Assembly: GCA_049324835.1 (NCBI GenBank)
Contig: JBMOMT010000036.1
Coordinates: 35,985 to 99,984, forward strand
DNA from: JBMOMT01 sp049324835
GTDB lineage: Bacteria; Chloroflexota; Anaerolineae; CAYNKW01
Reading direction: 5' to 3'
DNA length: 64,000 bases
In this document: positions 50,078-61,424 of the stretch, in pieces
Layout: every line of letters starts with the position of its first letter
Position numbering within the stretch: position 1 is the stretch's first letter
The notes under the pieces: generated by a model
The model's input: the letters and a program-made list of their open reading frames with translations, nothing else
What the model was told of the DNA's origin: nothing
The model's database searches: none
Made by a program: the position numbers and the translations under genes

Positions 50078-52456
50078 CTAGCGGGCTGCTCGCCGCCGTT
50101 TTGGCTGTTTCGGGCGATTGATCGCGGCGCGGTCTGTGAGTACGAGAGCCGTCGCGCCAACGGCAACGACAGCCCCGGCGGCGCCTGTGGCGACCCAGTT
50201 CCACGGGGTCTGCACGCTGAAAAGAGGGGTCAGCGTCCAGGTCATCCAAAGGGCCAGTGCCACAAAGAGCAGGCCGGTGAGCAGTTTGACAGTGGCGGTG
50301 TGGCGGTTCACAAATTGTCCCAGTTGTTCGGAGGTTGTGCCCAGGTAACTGAGCACAAAGACGACGATCAGCGGTGCGGTGAACATCAGGCAATAGAGCA
50401 GCAGGTATAGGAATGCCTGGGCGGCCATTTCAGGTACGCTCAATACGAACAGAATGGTGGGCAGGTAAACCTGGCCGGTGCAGGCCAGCTCTAACAGCGA
50501 CACGATAAAACCGGTGACGAGGGCGACGGCCACGTAGGCCCGCAGTTGGGCGCCTTCGCGGATCACCCGGTGGATGCGTCGCCTCAGGCTCATGGGCAGG
50601 CGGAGGGTCATCTCACTCGTCTGGCCCTGGCGGGCCTTAAAAAAGTCTCGGAAGGTGAGGGTGGCCAAAAGGACGCACAGCAACGCCGTGACCAGGTAAA
50701 CCCATTTACCCAGCGCGGTGAAAAAGGGTAACGCCTGGACTGCTTTCAGCAGTCCCACGCCCACCGTAAGATAGGTGAGGAAAACGCCCAGGGCAAAAGC
50801 GCCGCCCACCAGCAACACATCGCGACCGCGCCGTCCGGTAAAGGTGAGGTAAGAGATGAAAAAGACCAGGGTGGCAAAAGCGCAAGGGTTCAGGCCGTCT
50901 ATCAGGCCGGCGCCCAGCACGGTGAGCAGGCCAAAAGATTCGAAACGGTTCAGCAGGCTTGTTTGGGCCTGCTCTTGGTCGAAATCGGTCCAGGTGCGCC
51001 CGGCGCCGCTGGCAGTGTACTGGGCCACGGTGAACATGAGATTGCTCAGGTTGGCCTCGCTGCCGATGAGCACGTCGGTGCCGATGATGACCATTGGCGT
51101 GGAGAGCCGCTTTGCCTCCGGCACACCGAGCCTCTGGCAAAGCCATTCGTTGAGGGCCTTGTGATCCTCGATGGCAAAGTTTTCCACCACCAGTTGCGGG
51201 TATTGTTGCTGTACCTGCTGCAGATCGTTGGTGGTGCGGGCACATTCCTGGCAGCCAGCCTGATCGAAATAAGCGACATAGATGGGTGGCGCCTGGGGCG
51301 TGGGCGCCTCGGTGGTTGGTGATGGGGCCGGTTCCGACGACGGGGTGGCGGTGGCAGCCTGACCGGCCAGCTCTTCCGGCGAGAGGATGCCAACCCCCAT
51401 CTGCTGCCGGTAGTGGGCGATCAGGTCGGGCAGTTCTTTTTCGATCTCTGGCAGCCCCACCAGCATCTGCCGACCGATCAGGGCCTGGGGTGTGCCGGCG
51501 GGCGGCTGCGGAATGCCCAGCACAGCGTTGTATTGGGCCAGAGTGGCGGCATCTTGAACCAGATCGCTGCCATAGATGCGCAGCCAGTTGCCGAACTGCT
51601 GGATCAGAGGGGTGAAGAAATTTTGCAGGCTGGCAGTCATATCCTCGTCGGAGGGATCGAAAAAGACCAGCACACTCACCGGTTGAGGCAGGTTTTCCAA
51701 CGGCGGGTAATCCACGCCGCCCTCAGCCAGGTAATGTTCGATGAGCGTTTTGAGGGTTTCCGCGGTGTTGCCGCCGATCAGCACGTTTTCGCCGATGATC
51801 AGCGTTGGCACGTAGCCAAACTGTTCCGGCGGCACATCCCGTTGCAGCAGCAACCCCTGCATGATGCGGCTGTTGGCGGCGTTGTGATAGATCTCCAGGT
51901 ATTGGGCCTGAAGCTGCTGGCCGTACTGCCGAAAGAGAGGCGGCAGGTCCTGGCTGATCAGTTGATGGCAGTGAGGACAGGTATCGCCGTAAAAGAGGAG
52001 AAAGCGGACCACCGGCTTACCGAGGTCGACGCCAGGAGGCGTGGGCAGCGGCGGCAGGTCGACGCCGCCCTGGGAAAGATAGTGTGCTATCAGGTCGGGC
52101 AGTTGGCTGCGGATCTCGTCCACGCCGACCAGGAGTTGATCGGCGATGTACACTTCGGGCGTATCCGGAGAGGGGGATAACACGCCGTGCCACTGTTCCA
52201 GGATCAGACGTTGTTGCAGAACCTGCTCGTTGGCGACATTCAAGTAACTGATGGCTATCTGATCGCCATAGCGGGCAGTCAGTGAGGCCAGCAGTTCATC
52301 TTGGACGATCTGGCAATCGGCGCTGTCATTGGTGAAAAAGAAAAAGTGTACGGTGGCGCTTTGCGCTGTCGCCGTGTCCATGGCGGGCAGCGAAAGGAGC
52401 AGCATCGCCAGGACGAGGCCGAGGGCGCAAGCGAGAATCATCGAACGGTTTTTCAT
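50078..52456 (-). CDS. DsbD/CcdA-type redox membrane protein with four thioredoxin-fold modules
   Basis: A 792-residue exported protein with a signal segment (MILACALGLVLAMLLLSLPA). Four tandem thioredoxin-like modules follow (about residues 35-135, 145-250, 260-360, 390-480). Module 2 keeps CPHC and module 4 keeps CQEC; modules 1 and 3 lack the CxxC pair. A C-terminal DsbD/CcdA membrane domain of about six to eight helices carries the conserved Cys residues in GLNPCAFATLVFF (about 523) and LELACTGQVYLPT (about 645). It should move reducing equivalents from the cytoplasm to extracytoplasmic thioredoxin modules. GAGG precedes the ATG. It is upstream of the zinc-ribbon gene by 102 bp. Confidence 0.9.
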   Translation of the reverse strand: MKNRSMILACALGLVLAMLLLSLPAMDTATAQSATVHFFFFTNDSADCQIVQDELLASLTARYGDQIAISYLNVANEQVLQQRLILEQWHGVLSPSPDTPEVYIADQLLVGVDEIRSQLPDLIAHYLSQGGVDLPPLPTPPGVDLGKPVVRFLLFYGDTCPHCHQLISQDLPPLFRQYGQQLQAQYLEIYHNAANSRIMQGLLLQRDVPPEQFGYVPTLIIGENVLIGGNTAETLKTLIEHYLAEGGVDYPPLENLPQPVSVLVFFDPSDEDMTASLQNFFTPLIQQFGNWLRIYGSDLVQDAATLAQYNAVLGIPQPPAGTPQALIGRQMLVGLPEIEKELPDLIAHYRQQMGVGILSPEELAGQAATATPSSEPAPSPTTEAPTPQAPPIYVAYFDQAGCQECARTTNDLQQVQQQYPQLVVENFAIEDHKALNEWLCQRLGVPEAKRLSTPMVIIGTDVLIGSEANLSNLMFTVAQYTASGAGRTWTDFDQEQAQTSLLNRFESFGLLTVLGAGLIDGLNPCAFATLVFFISYLTFTGRRGRDVLLVGGAFALGVFLTYLTVGVGLLKAVQALPFFTALGKWVYLVTALLCVLLATLTFRDFFKARQGQTSEMTLRLPMSLRRRIHRVIREGAQLRAYVAVALVTGFIVSLLELACTGQVYLPTILFVLSVPEMAAQAFLYLLLYCLMFTAPLIVVFVLSYLGTTSEQLGQFVNRHTATVKLLTGLLFVALALWMTWTLTPLFSVQTPWNWVATGAAGAVVAVGATALVLTDRAAINRPKQPKRRRAAR

Positions 52457-52616
52457 CGGATCGCCTCATTGCGGGCCTGTCAGGACCTCGTTGCGTGAAA
52501 TCTGGTTCTGATTGAGCCCGGTTGTGTTTACGGTGGTGCGAAAACGGCTGAGATTATAGCACAATCCGGCCAGTTGTGCCAGTGCTGGTTGGCCGCCGCT
52601 CGGCTACCAGGTTCGA

Positions 52617-52634
52617 AGCGAGGCGAACAAATTT
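52617..52634. promoter_or_regulatory. Inverted repeat upstream of uvrA
   Basis: GTTCG-N8-CGAAC in the 290-bp region between divergent dsbD-like and uvrA genes. Its orientation is opposite to the Gram-positive CGAAC-N4-GTTCG LexA box, so a damage-regulator operator is possible but weakly supported. The rest of this region holds a -10 like TATACT near 52690 for uvrA and a TATAAT at 52553-52558 (minus strand) for the dsbD-like gene. Confidence 0.3.
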
Positions 52635-52746
52635 TCTAATTTTCGCCATTTTCGTCGAGAAATATGACGTGCTCTGGCATGTAAGGGTGGTATACTCGGA
52701 GCGATGATCGCTTGTGCCCATCTGACAGGTGGCTTGTGGAGGCGTG

Positions 52747-55605
<2,859 letters not shown>

Positions 55606-55629
55606 GTCGTAACGAGGAGGCAAATCCCC

Positions 55630-56622
55630 ATGCATCAGTTGGAATTGCGTGGCAGTTACACCGAACTGGGGCGACAGCAAGGCGAGGCTCTCAAGGGCAT
55701 TCCCTTGCCCCCGCCGGACCCCAAGATGCTCCGCTTTGCCCGGCAGTGCGAGGCAGTGGTGGAGCACTATGCACCGGAGCTGCTAGACGAGATCCATGGC
55801 ATCGCCAAAGCCGCCGGGCTGGACTATGACGCCCTGTTAACCCTCACCCTGACGGCGCCCTTTGACCCGGACGAGGTCCCGGCGTCCAACTGCACGGTGC
55901 TGGCTGTGCTGCCAGAGCGCACCGTGGACGGCCGGCCCATCGTTGGCCGCAACTATGACTTTTTCCACGACACATCGGAAGAGGGAGCGACCACCTACCG
56001 CACCTACCCCCAGGGACGGCACGCCAGCGTCGGCAACTGTGACATCTGGGTGGGCCGCGAGGATGGGCTGAACGAGGCCGGGCTGTTCGTGGGCCAGGCG
56101 GCGTTCTTTATGAAAGGCTTACAGCCCGGCTTTACCTTCTGGTTCCTGCTCCGCCTGCTGCTAGACCGCTGCGCGACAGTGGGCGAAGGGCTGGAGCTGC
56201 TCCACGAGCTGCCCCACGCCGCCAGTTGGACCTACCTGCTGGCCGACCGTTTTGGCGCGGCTGCCGTCGTCGAGCCGACCGTCGAGGGCATCGAGGTGCG
56301 TTACCCCGAGGACGGCCTGCTGGTTTTGACCAACCACGCCGTCTGCCCGCGCTGGGCCGGGAAAGAGGCTTTTGTGCCGCCCGATTCGCACCCCCGCTAC
56401 GACCGCCTGCGCCAGTTGCTCGGCGGCAACAAGCCGGTAACGATCGAGGACGTACGACAGGCCCTGCGCGATCACGAGGGGCTGGTCTGCTCCCACGGCG
56501 CCCACTTTCCCAACCGCAAGTTCGGCACCCTCTGGTCGGTGGTGGGCCGGCCCGGCGAGCGGCAGTTAGAGATCGCCGCCGGTTATCCCTGCCAGGCCGA
56601 GTACCGGTCGGTGAGTTTCTGA
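55630..56622 (+). CDS. C45-family autoproteolytic acyltransferase/hydrolase-like protein
   Basis: A 330-residue Ntn-hydrolase of the isopenicillin-N acyltransferase/C45 type. Such proenzymes cleave themselves before a Cys, which becomes the N-terminal nucleophile; here it is in VPASNCTVLAVLPERTVDGRPIVGRNYDF (Cys about residue 87). An NCDIWVGREDGLNEAGLFVG block and KFGTLWSVVGRPGERQLEIA near the end are typical. It probably acts on an amide bond in a small molecule or peptide; the substrate is unknown. GAGGAGG precedes the ATG. It is 24 bp after uvrA and may be co-transcribed. Confidence 0.9.
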   Translation: MHQLELRGSYTELGRQQGEALKGIPLPPPDPKMLRFARQCEAVVEHYAPELLDEIHGIAKAAGLDYDALLTLTLTAPFDPDEVPASNCTVLAVLPERTVDGRPIVGRNYDFFHDTSEEGATTYRTYPQGRHASVGNCDIWVGREDGLNEAGLFVGQAAFFMKGLQPGFTFWFLLRLLLDRCATVGEGLELLHELPHAASWTYLLADRFGAAAVVEPTVEGIEVRYPEDGLLVLTNHAVCPRWAGKEAFVPPDSHPRYDRLRQLLGGNKPVTIEDVRQALRDHEGLVCSHGAHFPNRKFGTLWSVVGRPGERQLEIAAGYPCQAEYRSVSF

Positions 56623-56743
56623 ACGGGGAAGCTGTTTTCAAAATAGTTGCCGTGCCCATGGGACACCACGAAAGATGAAACGACCCCAACAGGTTGAAGA
56701 CTCGGGAATCCCGAACTTGTTCGGGCCATTTTAGAGGTGGAAA

Positions 56744-57523
56744 ATGAGCGAAAACGTAAAAATCGTCACGGTCGATGCCGGCAACATAGACGAACAGGGC
56801 TTTTTCTGTTACAAGAGCAAACCCAAATCAGCGGGTTACGGGCAAAAGCTGGCCTGGCTAAAAGATCGCCTGGCCGAAGGCATGCGCCTCAAGATCGTGT
56901 ACGAAGGCAAACGCTCGGTGGGGTTCATCGAGTACCTGCCCGGCGAGTTCGCCTGGCGGGCGGTCCACGCGCCGGGTTACCAACTGGTGCACTGCATCTG
57001 GATCGTCGGCAAGGCCAAGGGCCAGGGCTATGGTCAACGGCTGCTGGACGAATGCCTGGCAGACGCCCGGCAGAGCGGCGCCCACGGTGTGGCCGCCGTC
57101 ACCACCAGCCGGGTATGGCTGGCCCACGACAAGCTGTTCCTCAAGGCCGGCTTTGAGGTCGTGGATCAGGCCCCGCCGTCGTTCGAGCTGCTGGTGCAGC
57201 GTTTCGACGACGCGCCGCTGCCCACGTTTCCCCAGGATTGGCAGGAACGGGCCGCGCGCTGCGGCCCTGGACTGACGGTTTTCCGTTCCGACCAATGCCC
57301 CTACATCGAGGACGCGACGCGCGAGGTGGTCGAGCTGGGCCGCCAGTACGGCATCGAGGCGCGGGTGGTGCGGCTGACCAGCGCGCAGCAGGTGCAAACC
57401 GCCGCGCCGACGGCCTACGGCGTGTTCCAGATCGTATACGACGGCGAGCTGGTCTCGTATCATTACCTGGGGCCGAGAGAGAAAGAGAGGCTCGTCGGGC
57501 TGTTGGCTCGGCAGGCGAGCTAG
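56744..57523 (+). CDS. GNAT acetyltransferase with YoaP-like C-terminal domain
   Basis: A 259-residue protein. The N-terminal half is a GNAT domain (residues about 40-150: GFIEYLPGEFAWRAVHAPGY, then GKAKGQGYGQRLLDECLADA as acetyl-CoA loop). The second half (about 165-259) has VFRSDQCPYIEDATREVVELGRQYGIEARVV, a thioredoxin-like YoaP domain with a single Cys before Pro. It probably acetylates a small molecule or toxin in the cytosol. GAGGTGG precedes the ATG. It lies in a plus-strand accessory run with C45, AlkC-like and DinB genes. Confidence 0.88.
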   Translation: MSENVKIVTVDAGNIDEQGFFCYKSKPKSAGYGQKLAWLKDRLAEGMRLKIVYEGKRSVGFIEYLPGEFAWRAVHAPGYQLVHCIWIVGKAKGQGYGQRLLDECLADARQSGAHGVAAVTTSRVWLAHDKLFLKAGFEVVDQAPPSFELLVQRFDDAPLPTFPQDWQERAARCGPGLTVFRSDQCPYIEDATREVVELGRQYGIEARVVRLTSAQQVQTAAPTAYGVFQIVYDGELVSYHYLGPREKERLVGLLARQAS

Positions 57524-57554
57524 TCCAAAACGGCGCAAATCCTCACGGGTTTCT

Positions 57555-57580
57555 GTCATTCCGAGCGGAGCGGAGAATCC
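57555..57580 (+). repeat. MITE core fragment supplying the AlkC-like ribosome-binding site
   Basis: GTCATTCCGAGCGGAGCGGA is a variant of the core in the MITEs at 7327-7483 and 34048-34178. The GGAG within it lies five bases before the ATG of the next gene, so the repeat seems to supply its Shine-Dalgarno site. Confidence 0.55.
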
Positions 57581-58672
57581 ATGGACATCAAAGACCTGCT
57601 CAACAGCGAGTCGGTCGCTGCCCTGGGCGATACGATTCAGCGGTCATCCCCCACCTTTGACCGGCAGATCTTTCTGGAGCGCGCTTTCGACGCCGACTGG
57701 CCGGGTCGCGAGCTCAAACAGCGCATCCGCCACCTCAGCGGCGTGCTGCAAGACCAACTGCCCGCCGACTATCGGGCCGCGCTCGACGTGTTGCGGCAGG
57801 CCATGCCCGGCGTGGAGGGCATCGTCCTGTGGGTATTCACCGATTACGTCGAGGTTTATGGCCTGGACGACTGGGAAGCGTCGATCTCGGCGCTGAAGGC
57901 GTTCACCCAGCGCATGTCGGCCGAGTTTGCCATCCGGCCGTTCATCGTGCGTTACCCGGAGCGGACGATGGCCCAGATGCTGACCTGGGCCGGGCACGAG
58001 AGCGCCGAGGTGCGCCGCCTGGCCAGCGAGGGCTGCCGCCCGCGCCTGCCGTGGGGCATCCGCCTGCAAGCCCTGGTCGCCGATCCGTCGCCCATCCTGC
58101 CCATCCTGGAGCGGCTCAAAGACGACGAGTCGGAATCGGTGCGCAAGAGTGTGGCCAACAACCTCAACGACATCTCGAAAGACCACCCCGACGTGGTGTT
58201 GGAGGTGCTGGCGCGCTGGAGAGAACACGAAACGAGCGAAATCCGCTGGATCACCAACCACGCGCTGCGCACGCTGGTCAAAAAGGGCCATCCCGGCGCG
58301 CTAGAGTTGCTGGGCCACAGCGCCGACGTGGCGGTCGCCGTGCACAATCTGGCCGTCGAGCCGCACAGCATCCGCATCGGCGACAGCGTGACCCTGTCGT
58401 TCGACGTCGAATCGCTGGCCGACGAGCCGCAAAGTCTGGTGATTGACTATGTCGTTTATCACCTGCGGGCCAACGGCGCGCTCTCGCCCAAGGTGTTTAA
58501 ACTGACCCGGAAGACGATCCAACCCGGCGAGATGCTGCACATCGTCAAGAAACACAGCCTGGCGCCGGTGACGACGCGCCGGTACTATCCCGGCGAACAG
58601 GCCATCGAGCCGAAAATCAACGGCCAGTTGTGTGGCCGTGTCAAAATTCTGTTGGAGGAGGAAAAAAGATGA
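57581..58672 (+). CDS. AlkC/AlkD-like DNA alkylation repair glycosylase with C-terminal Ig-like domain
   Basis: A 363-residue protein. The N-terminal two-thirds (about residues 1-250) is a HEAT-like repeat solenoid with TMAQMLTWAGHESAEVRRLASEGCRPRLPW and DDESESVRKSVANNLNDISKDHPDVV, as in AlkC/AlkD DNA glycosylases, which excise 3-methyladenine-type lesions without flipping the base. The C-terminal part (about 255-363: RIGDSVTLSFDVES onwards) reads as an Ig-like domain, the arrangement of AlkC. It starts with MDIKDLLNSES. The gene is placed among GNAT, DinB and DUF3795 genes and is translationally coupled to DinB by an ATGA overlap. Confidence 0.82.
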   Translation: MDIKDLLNSESVAALGDTIQRSSPTFDRQIFLERAFDADWPGRELKQRIRHLSGVLQDQLPADYRAALDVLRQAMPGVEGIVLWVFTDYVEVYGLDDWEASISALKAFTQRMSAEFAIRPFIVRYPERTMAQMLTWAGHESAEVRRLASEGCRPRLPWGIRLQALVADPSPILPILERLKDDESESVRKSVANNLNDISKDHPDVVLEVLARWREHETSEIRWITNHALRTLVKKGHPGALELLGHSADVAVAVHNLAVEPHSIRIGDSVTLSFDVESLADEPQSLVIDYVVYHLRANGALSPKVFKLTRKTIQPGEMLHIVKKHSLAPVTTRRYYPGEQAIEPKINGQLCGRVKILLEEEKR

Positions 58673-59190
58673 ATACCGTTGAATTGTTACAATATTCGTT
58701 GGGCAGCGCCTTTGGCATCCTGGCGGACGTGACTGCCGACCTGACCCAGGAGCAGGCCGACTGGCAGCCGCCGGGCATCGCCAATCCCATCGGCGCGATG
58801 TACTGGCACACCATCTCGGGCGCCGACGACGTCGCTTACCGCTGGGCTCTGGGCCAGGAGCCCCTCCGCCAGCGGGAGGGCTGGGACGAGCGGGTGTTGA
58901 CCGTCTCGTCGCCGGAGCCGGAGCCGGGCGGCGACTATCTGGCCTACATGCGCGCCCTCCGCGTGGACCTGCCGGCGCTGCACGAGTACGCCAGGGCAAT
59001 CGCCGAGGCGCTCCAGGGCTGGCTCGGCTCGCTGACACCCGCAGACCTGGAGCGTAACATCACCACCCCCATCGGCGAGTACACCCTGGCGCAGATGCTC
59101 GATCTGTTTGTGGTCTGGCACATCAACGCCCACTGCGGCGAGATCTCGGCGCTGAAGGGCTGCCAGGGCGCCAGGGGCTACCCGTTTTAA
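58669..59190 (+). CDS. DinB-like (DinB_2) putative metal-dependent enzyme
   Basis: A 173-residue four-helix-bundle protein of the DinB/DUF664 superfamily, which includes bacillithiol or mycothiol transferases. The metal-binding His pattern is visible: GAMYWHTISGADDVAYRWALG (about residue 43) and LFVVWHINAHCGEISALKG (about 148). TTGGAGGAGG precedes the ATG, which overlaps the stop of the AlkC-like gene. It may be a thiol transferase for electrophile detoxification; that is inferred from the family and the neighbours. Confidence 0.85.
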   Translation: MNTVELLQYSLGSAFGILADVTADLTQEQADWQPPGIANPIGAMYWHTISGADDVAYRWALGQEPLRQREGWDERVLTVSSPEPEPGGDYLAYMRALRVDLPALHEYARAIAEALQGWLGSLTPADLERNITTPIGEYTLAQMLDLFVVWHINAHCGEISALKGCQGARGYPF

Positions 59191-59398
59191 CCGGCTGACC
59201 AGTTTTTGTCATTGTAGCGCGGGCTTTTACAAAAAGCCCTGGGGCGTCCTGTGGGCGTTGAGGTGCTCGAACGGGTGCTCAGAGGCGACTCGCGCTGCCG
59301 GTTCGTCATCCACCTCCCTCCCCGAAAGTGATCCCGGCAGGGGAATGATCGGCGTAAAGCAAGTGGTATTCAAAATTTCAGGTGAAAAGGAGAAAAAA

Positions 59399-59752
59399 AT
59401 GGACAAGATGATTGCCTACTGCGGCCTGATCTGCACCGATTGCCCGGCCTACCTGGCCACCCAGGCGAACGACCGCGCCGGGCTGGAGCGCGTGGCAGCC
59501 ATGTGGCGCCAAGAGTTCAACGCGCCGGACATCACCGTCGAGTCGGTGATCTGCGACGGCTGCGTGACCGACGGTGGGCGCAAGTGCGGCCACTGGTCCG
59601 AGTGTGATGTCCGCGCCTGCGCCATGGAGCGTGGCGTGGTCAACTGCGCCCACTGCGACGACTATGGCTGCCCGATCATCGAGGGCTTTTTGGGCTTTGT
59701 GCCCGGAGCCCGGGCCACGCTGGACGGCATCCGCGCCGGGCTGGCAGCATAG
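59399..59752 (+). CDS. DUF3795 cysteine-rich protein
   Basis: A 117-residue protein with paired cysteines throughout: AYCGLICTDCPAY (about residue 6), VICDGCVTDGGRKCGHWSECDVRACAMERGVVNCAHCDDYGCP (about 50-92). This is the DUF3795 pattern, likely a zinc- or iron-sulfur-binding protein; its reaction is unknown. AAAGGAG lies six to eight bases before the ATG. Upstream is a 208-bp gap in which I see nothing but a possible weak leader. A second DUF3795 protein follows. Confidence 0.86.
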   Translation: MDKMIAYCGLICTDCPAYLATQANDRAGLERVAAMWRQEFNAPDITVESVICDGCVTDGGRKCGHWSECDVRACAMERGVVNCAHCDDYGCPIIEGFLGFVPGARATLDGIRAGLAA

Positions 59753-59760
59753 TTCAGCAG

Positions 59761-59855
59761 AGACCTGACAGGCCCGGGGGAATCCAGACGCCATCGAGTC
59801 CTATCCACACCGAACAGCTTTGTCGACAAACCTGTTCCTGTGGCCTGTCAGGTCT
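59761..59855. repeat. Inverted repeat element between the two DUF3795 genes
   Basis: Perfect 14-bp arms (AGACCTGACAGGCC at 59761-59774 and its complement at 59842-59855) around 67 bp without coding capacity. It resembles a small non-autonomous palindromic repeat. Confidence 0.65.
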
Positions 59856-59880
59856 GAATAGCTGCCGAATGGAGTTAAAG

Positions 59881-60339
59881 ATGGACGAGCAACTCGAATT
59901 TGTGGCCTGCTGCGGCCTGTACTGCGGCCTGTGCGCCGAGCGCACACGCATCCCGAAACACGCAGCGGCGCTCCAGGCCGCCATGGCCGAGGAGGGCTGG
60001 CCCTACTGGGGGCCGACCATGCCCGATTTTGTCGAATTCTGGCGTTTTCTTCAAAACCTGACCGAGGGCGGCTGTCCCGGTTGCCGGGCCGACGGCGGCT
60101 ACCCGCAATGCCCGATCCGCGCCTGCGCCCGCGAGCGAGGCTTTGATGTCTGTGTCCACTGCCCCGACTTTCCGTGCCGGCACATCGATCCCCTGGCTGC
60201 GCGTTACCCCACGCTGCTGGCCGACAACCGGCGGCTGCTGGCCGTGGGCCTGGCGCGCTGGCTGAGCGAGCAGGAGGAACGGGCGCGGCGGGGCGTGGTC
60301 TATGCCGACATCCGTTACGAGGTGGATGAGACAAAATGA
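59881..60339 (+). CDS. DUF3795 cysteine-rich protein, second copy
   Basis: A 152-residue relative of the previous gene: CCGLYCGLCAERTRIPKHA (about residue 10), then GGCPGCRADGGYPQCPIRACARERGFDVCVHCPDFPC (about 65-100) and a helical C-terminus. The spacing between Cys blocks is longer than in the first copy, which points to an old duplication. GGAG six bases before ATG 59881 selects this over the ATG four codons earlier. The next gene starts within its stop (ATGA). Confidence 0.85.
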   Translation: MDEQLEFVACCGLYCGLCAERTRIPKHAAALQAAMAEEGWPYWGPTMPDFVEFWRFLQNLTEGGCPGCRADGGYPQCPIRACARERGFDVCVHCPDFPCRHIDPLAARYPTLLADNRRLLAVGLARWLSEQEERARRGVVYADIRYEVDETK

Positions 60340-61358
60340 TCCCAACCTTTTCACTGCACGATGGCCCTATCGCCTGGCTGTTGGCCGCCGACGAACCGTG
60401 GACCCGCTACCGGGCGCTGTTGGACCTGCTCGACCGGCCCGAGGAGGATGCCGAGGTGTTGGCTGCCCGCGCCGCGCTGCTGGCCCATCGCCAGGTGCAA
60501 GGTCTCGTCGCCCGGGCCGCCACCTGGGGCGAAACGCCCCTCAAACGCCACAACGACGCCGCGCATCCGATTTACGCCTTGAGCACCCTGGCCGATTTTG
60601 GCCTGCGGGCCGGCGACCCCGGCATGGCAGTCGGACTCGACGCGGTGCTGGCTCACCAATCGCCGGAGGGCGCCTTCCAGACGGTGGTCAACATCCCCAC
60701 CCACTTTGGCGGCAGCGGCCAGGACGCCTGGAGCTGGATCGCCTGCGATGCGCCGACGCCGCTCTATGCCCTGCTGGCTTGTGGTCTGGGCGATGAGCCG
60801 CGCGTAAAGCGGGCGGTGGGGCATCTGGCAAACCTGGCCCACGAGAACGGCTACCGCTGCCAGGCCGCGCCAGAGCTGGGTCGGTTCAGGGGGCCGGGCC
60901 GCAAGGACGATCCCTGTCCCATCGCCAACGTCTGCGCCCTGAAGGCGTTGGCTCTTGTGCCGGAGTTGATGGATAGCCCCGCCGCCCACGCCGGCGCGGA
61001 GATGCTGTTGAGCCACTGGGAGCGCCGGACCGAGCGTAAAATCTACCTCTTTGGCATCGGCACCGACTTTTGTAAACTCAAGTACCCGTTCGTATGGTAC
61101 GACCTGCTGCACGTGACCGACGTGCTGAGCCGCTTCCCCTTTGTCCACGATGATCCCCGTTTCCGGGAGATGGTCGAAACCCTCAGCGCCCAGGCCGACG
61201 CCGAGGGCCGCTACACCGCCGGCTCGATGTACCAGGCCTGGAAGGGCTGGTCGTTCGCCGACAAAAAAAAGCCGTCGCCCTGGCTCACCTTTTTGGTGCT
61301 GCGGGTGCAAAAGACATTGGACACGCCGGCCTGGAACCAACGCACGCACCATTTTTAG
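60336..61358 (+). CDS. Terpenoid-cyclase-like alpha/alpha toroid protein
   Basis: A 340-residue protein with repeated helix pairs and Asn/Ser/Trp-rich turns (LKRHNDAAHPIYALSTLADFGL, SPEGAFQTVV, DAWSWIACDAPTPLYALLACGL, DPCPIANVCALKALALVPEL). This is the pattern of terpenoid cyclase/prenyltransferase-type toroids. No catalytic Asp cluster (DxDD) or complete CXE prenyltransferase site is seen, so it may be an unusual enzyme or a scaffold. It is coupled to the second DUF3795 gene by ATGA and converges on the WYL regulator. Confidence 0.6.
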   Translation: MIPTFSLHDGPIAWLLAADEPWTRYRALLDLLDRPEEDAEVLAARAALLAHRQVQGLVARAATWGETPLKRHNDAAHPIYALSTLADFGLRAGDPGMAVGLDAVLAHQSPEGAFQTVVNIPTHFGGSGQDAWSWIACDAPTPLYALLACGLGDEPRVKRAVGHLANLAHENGYRCQAAPELGRFRGPGRKDDPCPIANVCALKALALVPELMDSPAAHAGAEMLLSHWERRTERKIYLFGIGTDFCKLKYPFVWYDLLHVTDVLSRFPFVHDDPRFREMVETLSAQADAEGRYTAGSMYQAWKGWSFADKKKPSPWLTFLVLRVQKTLDTPAWNQRTHHF

Positions 61359-61424
61359 GGTGAGAAGCTCCCGACAGCATCCACTTTGAGAAGCTGATTC
61401 CCGCGCAGCGGCTGGAGGGCCAGG

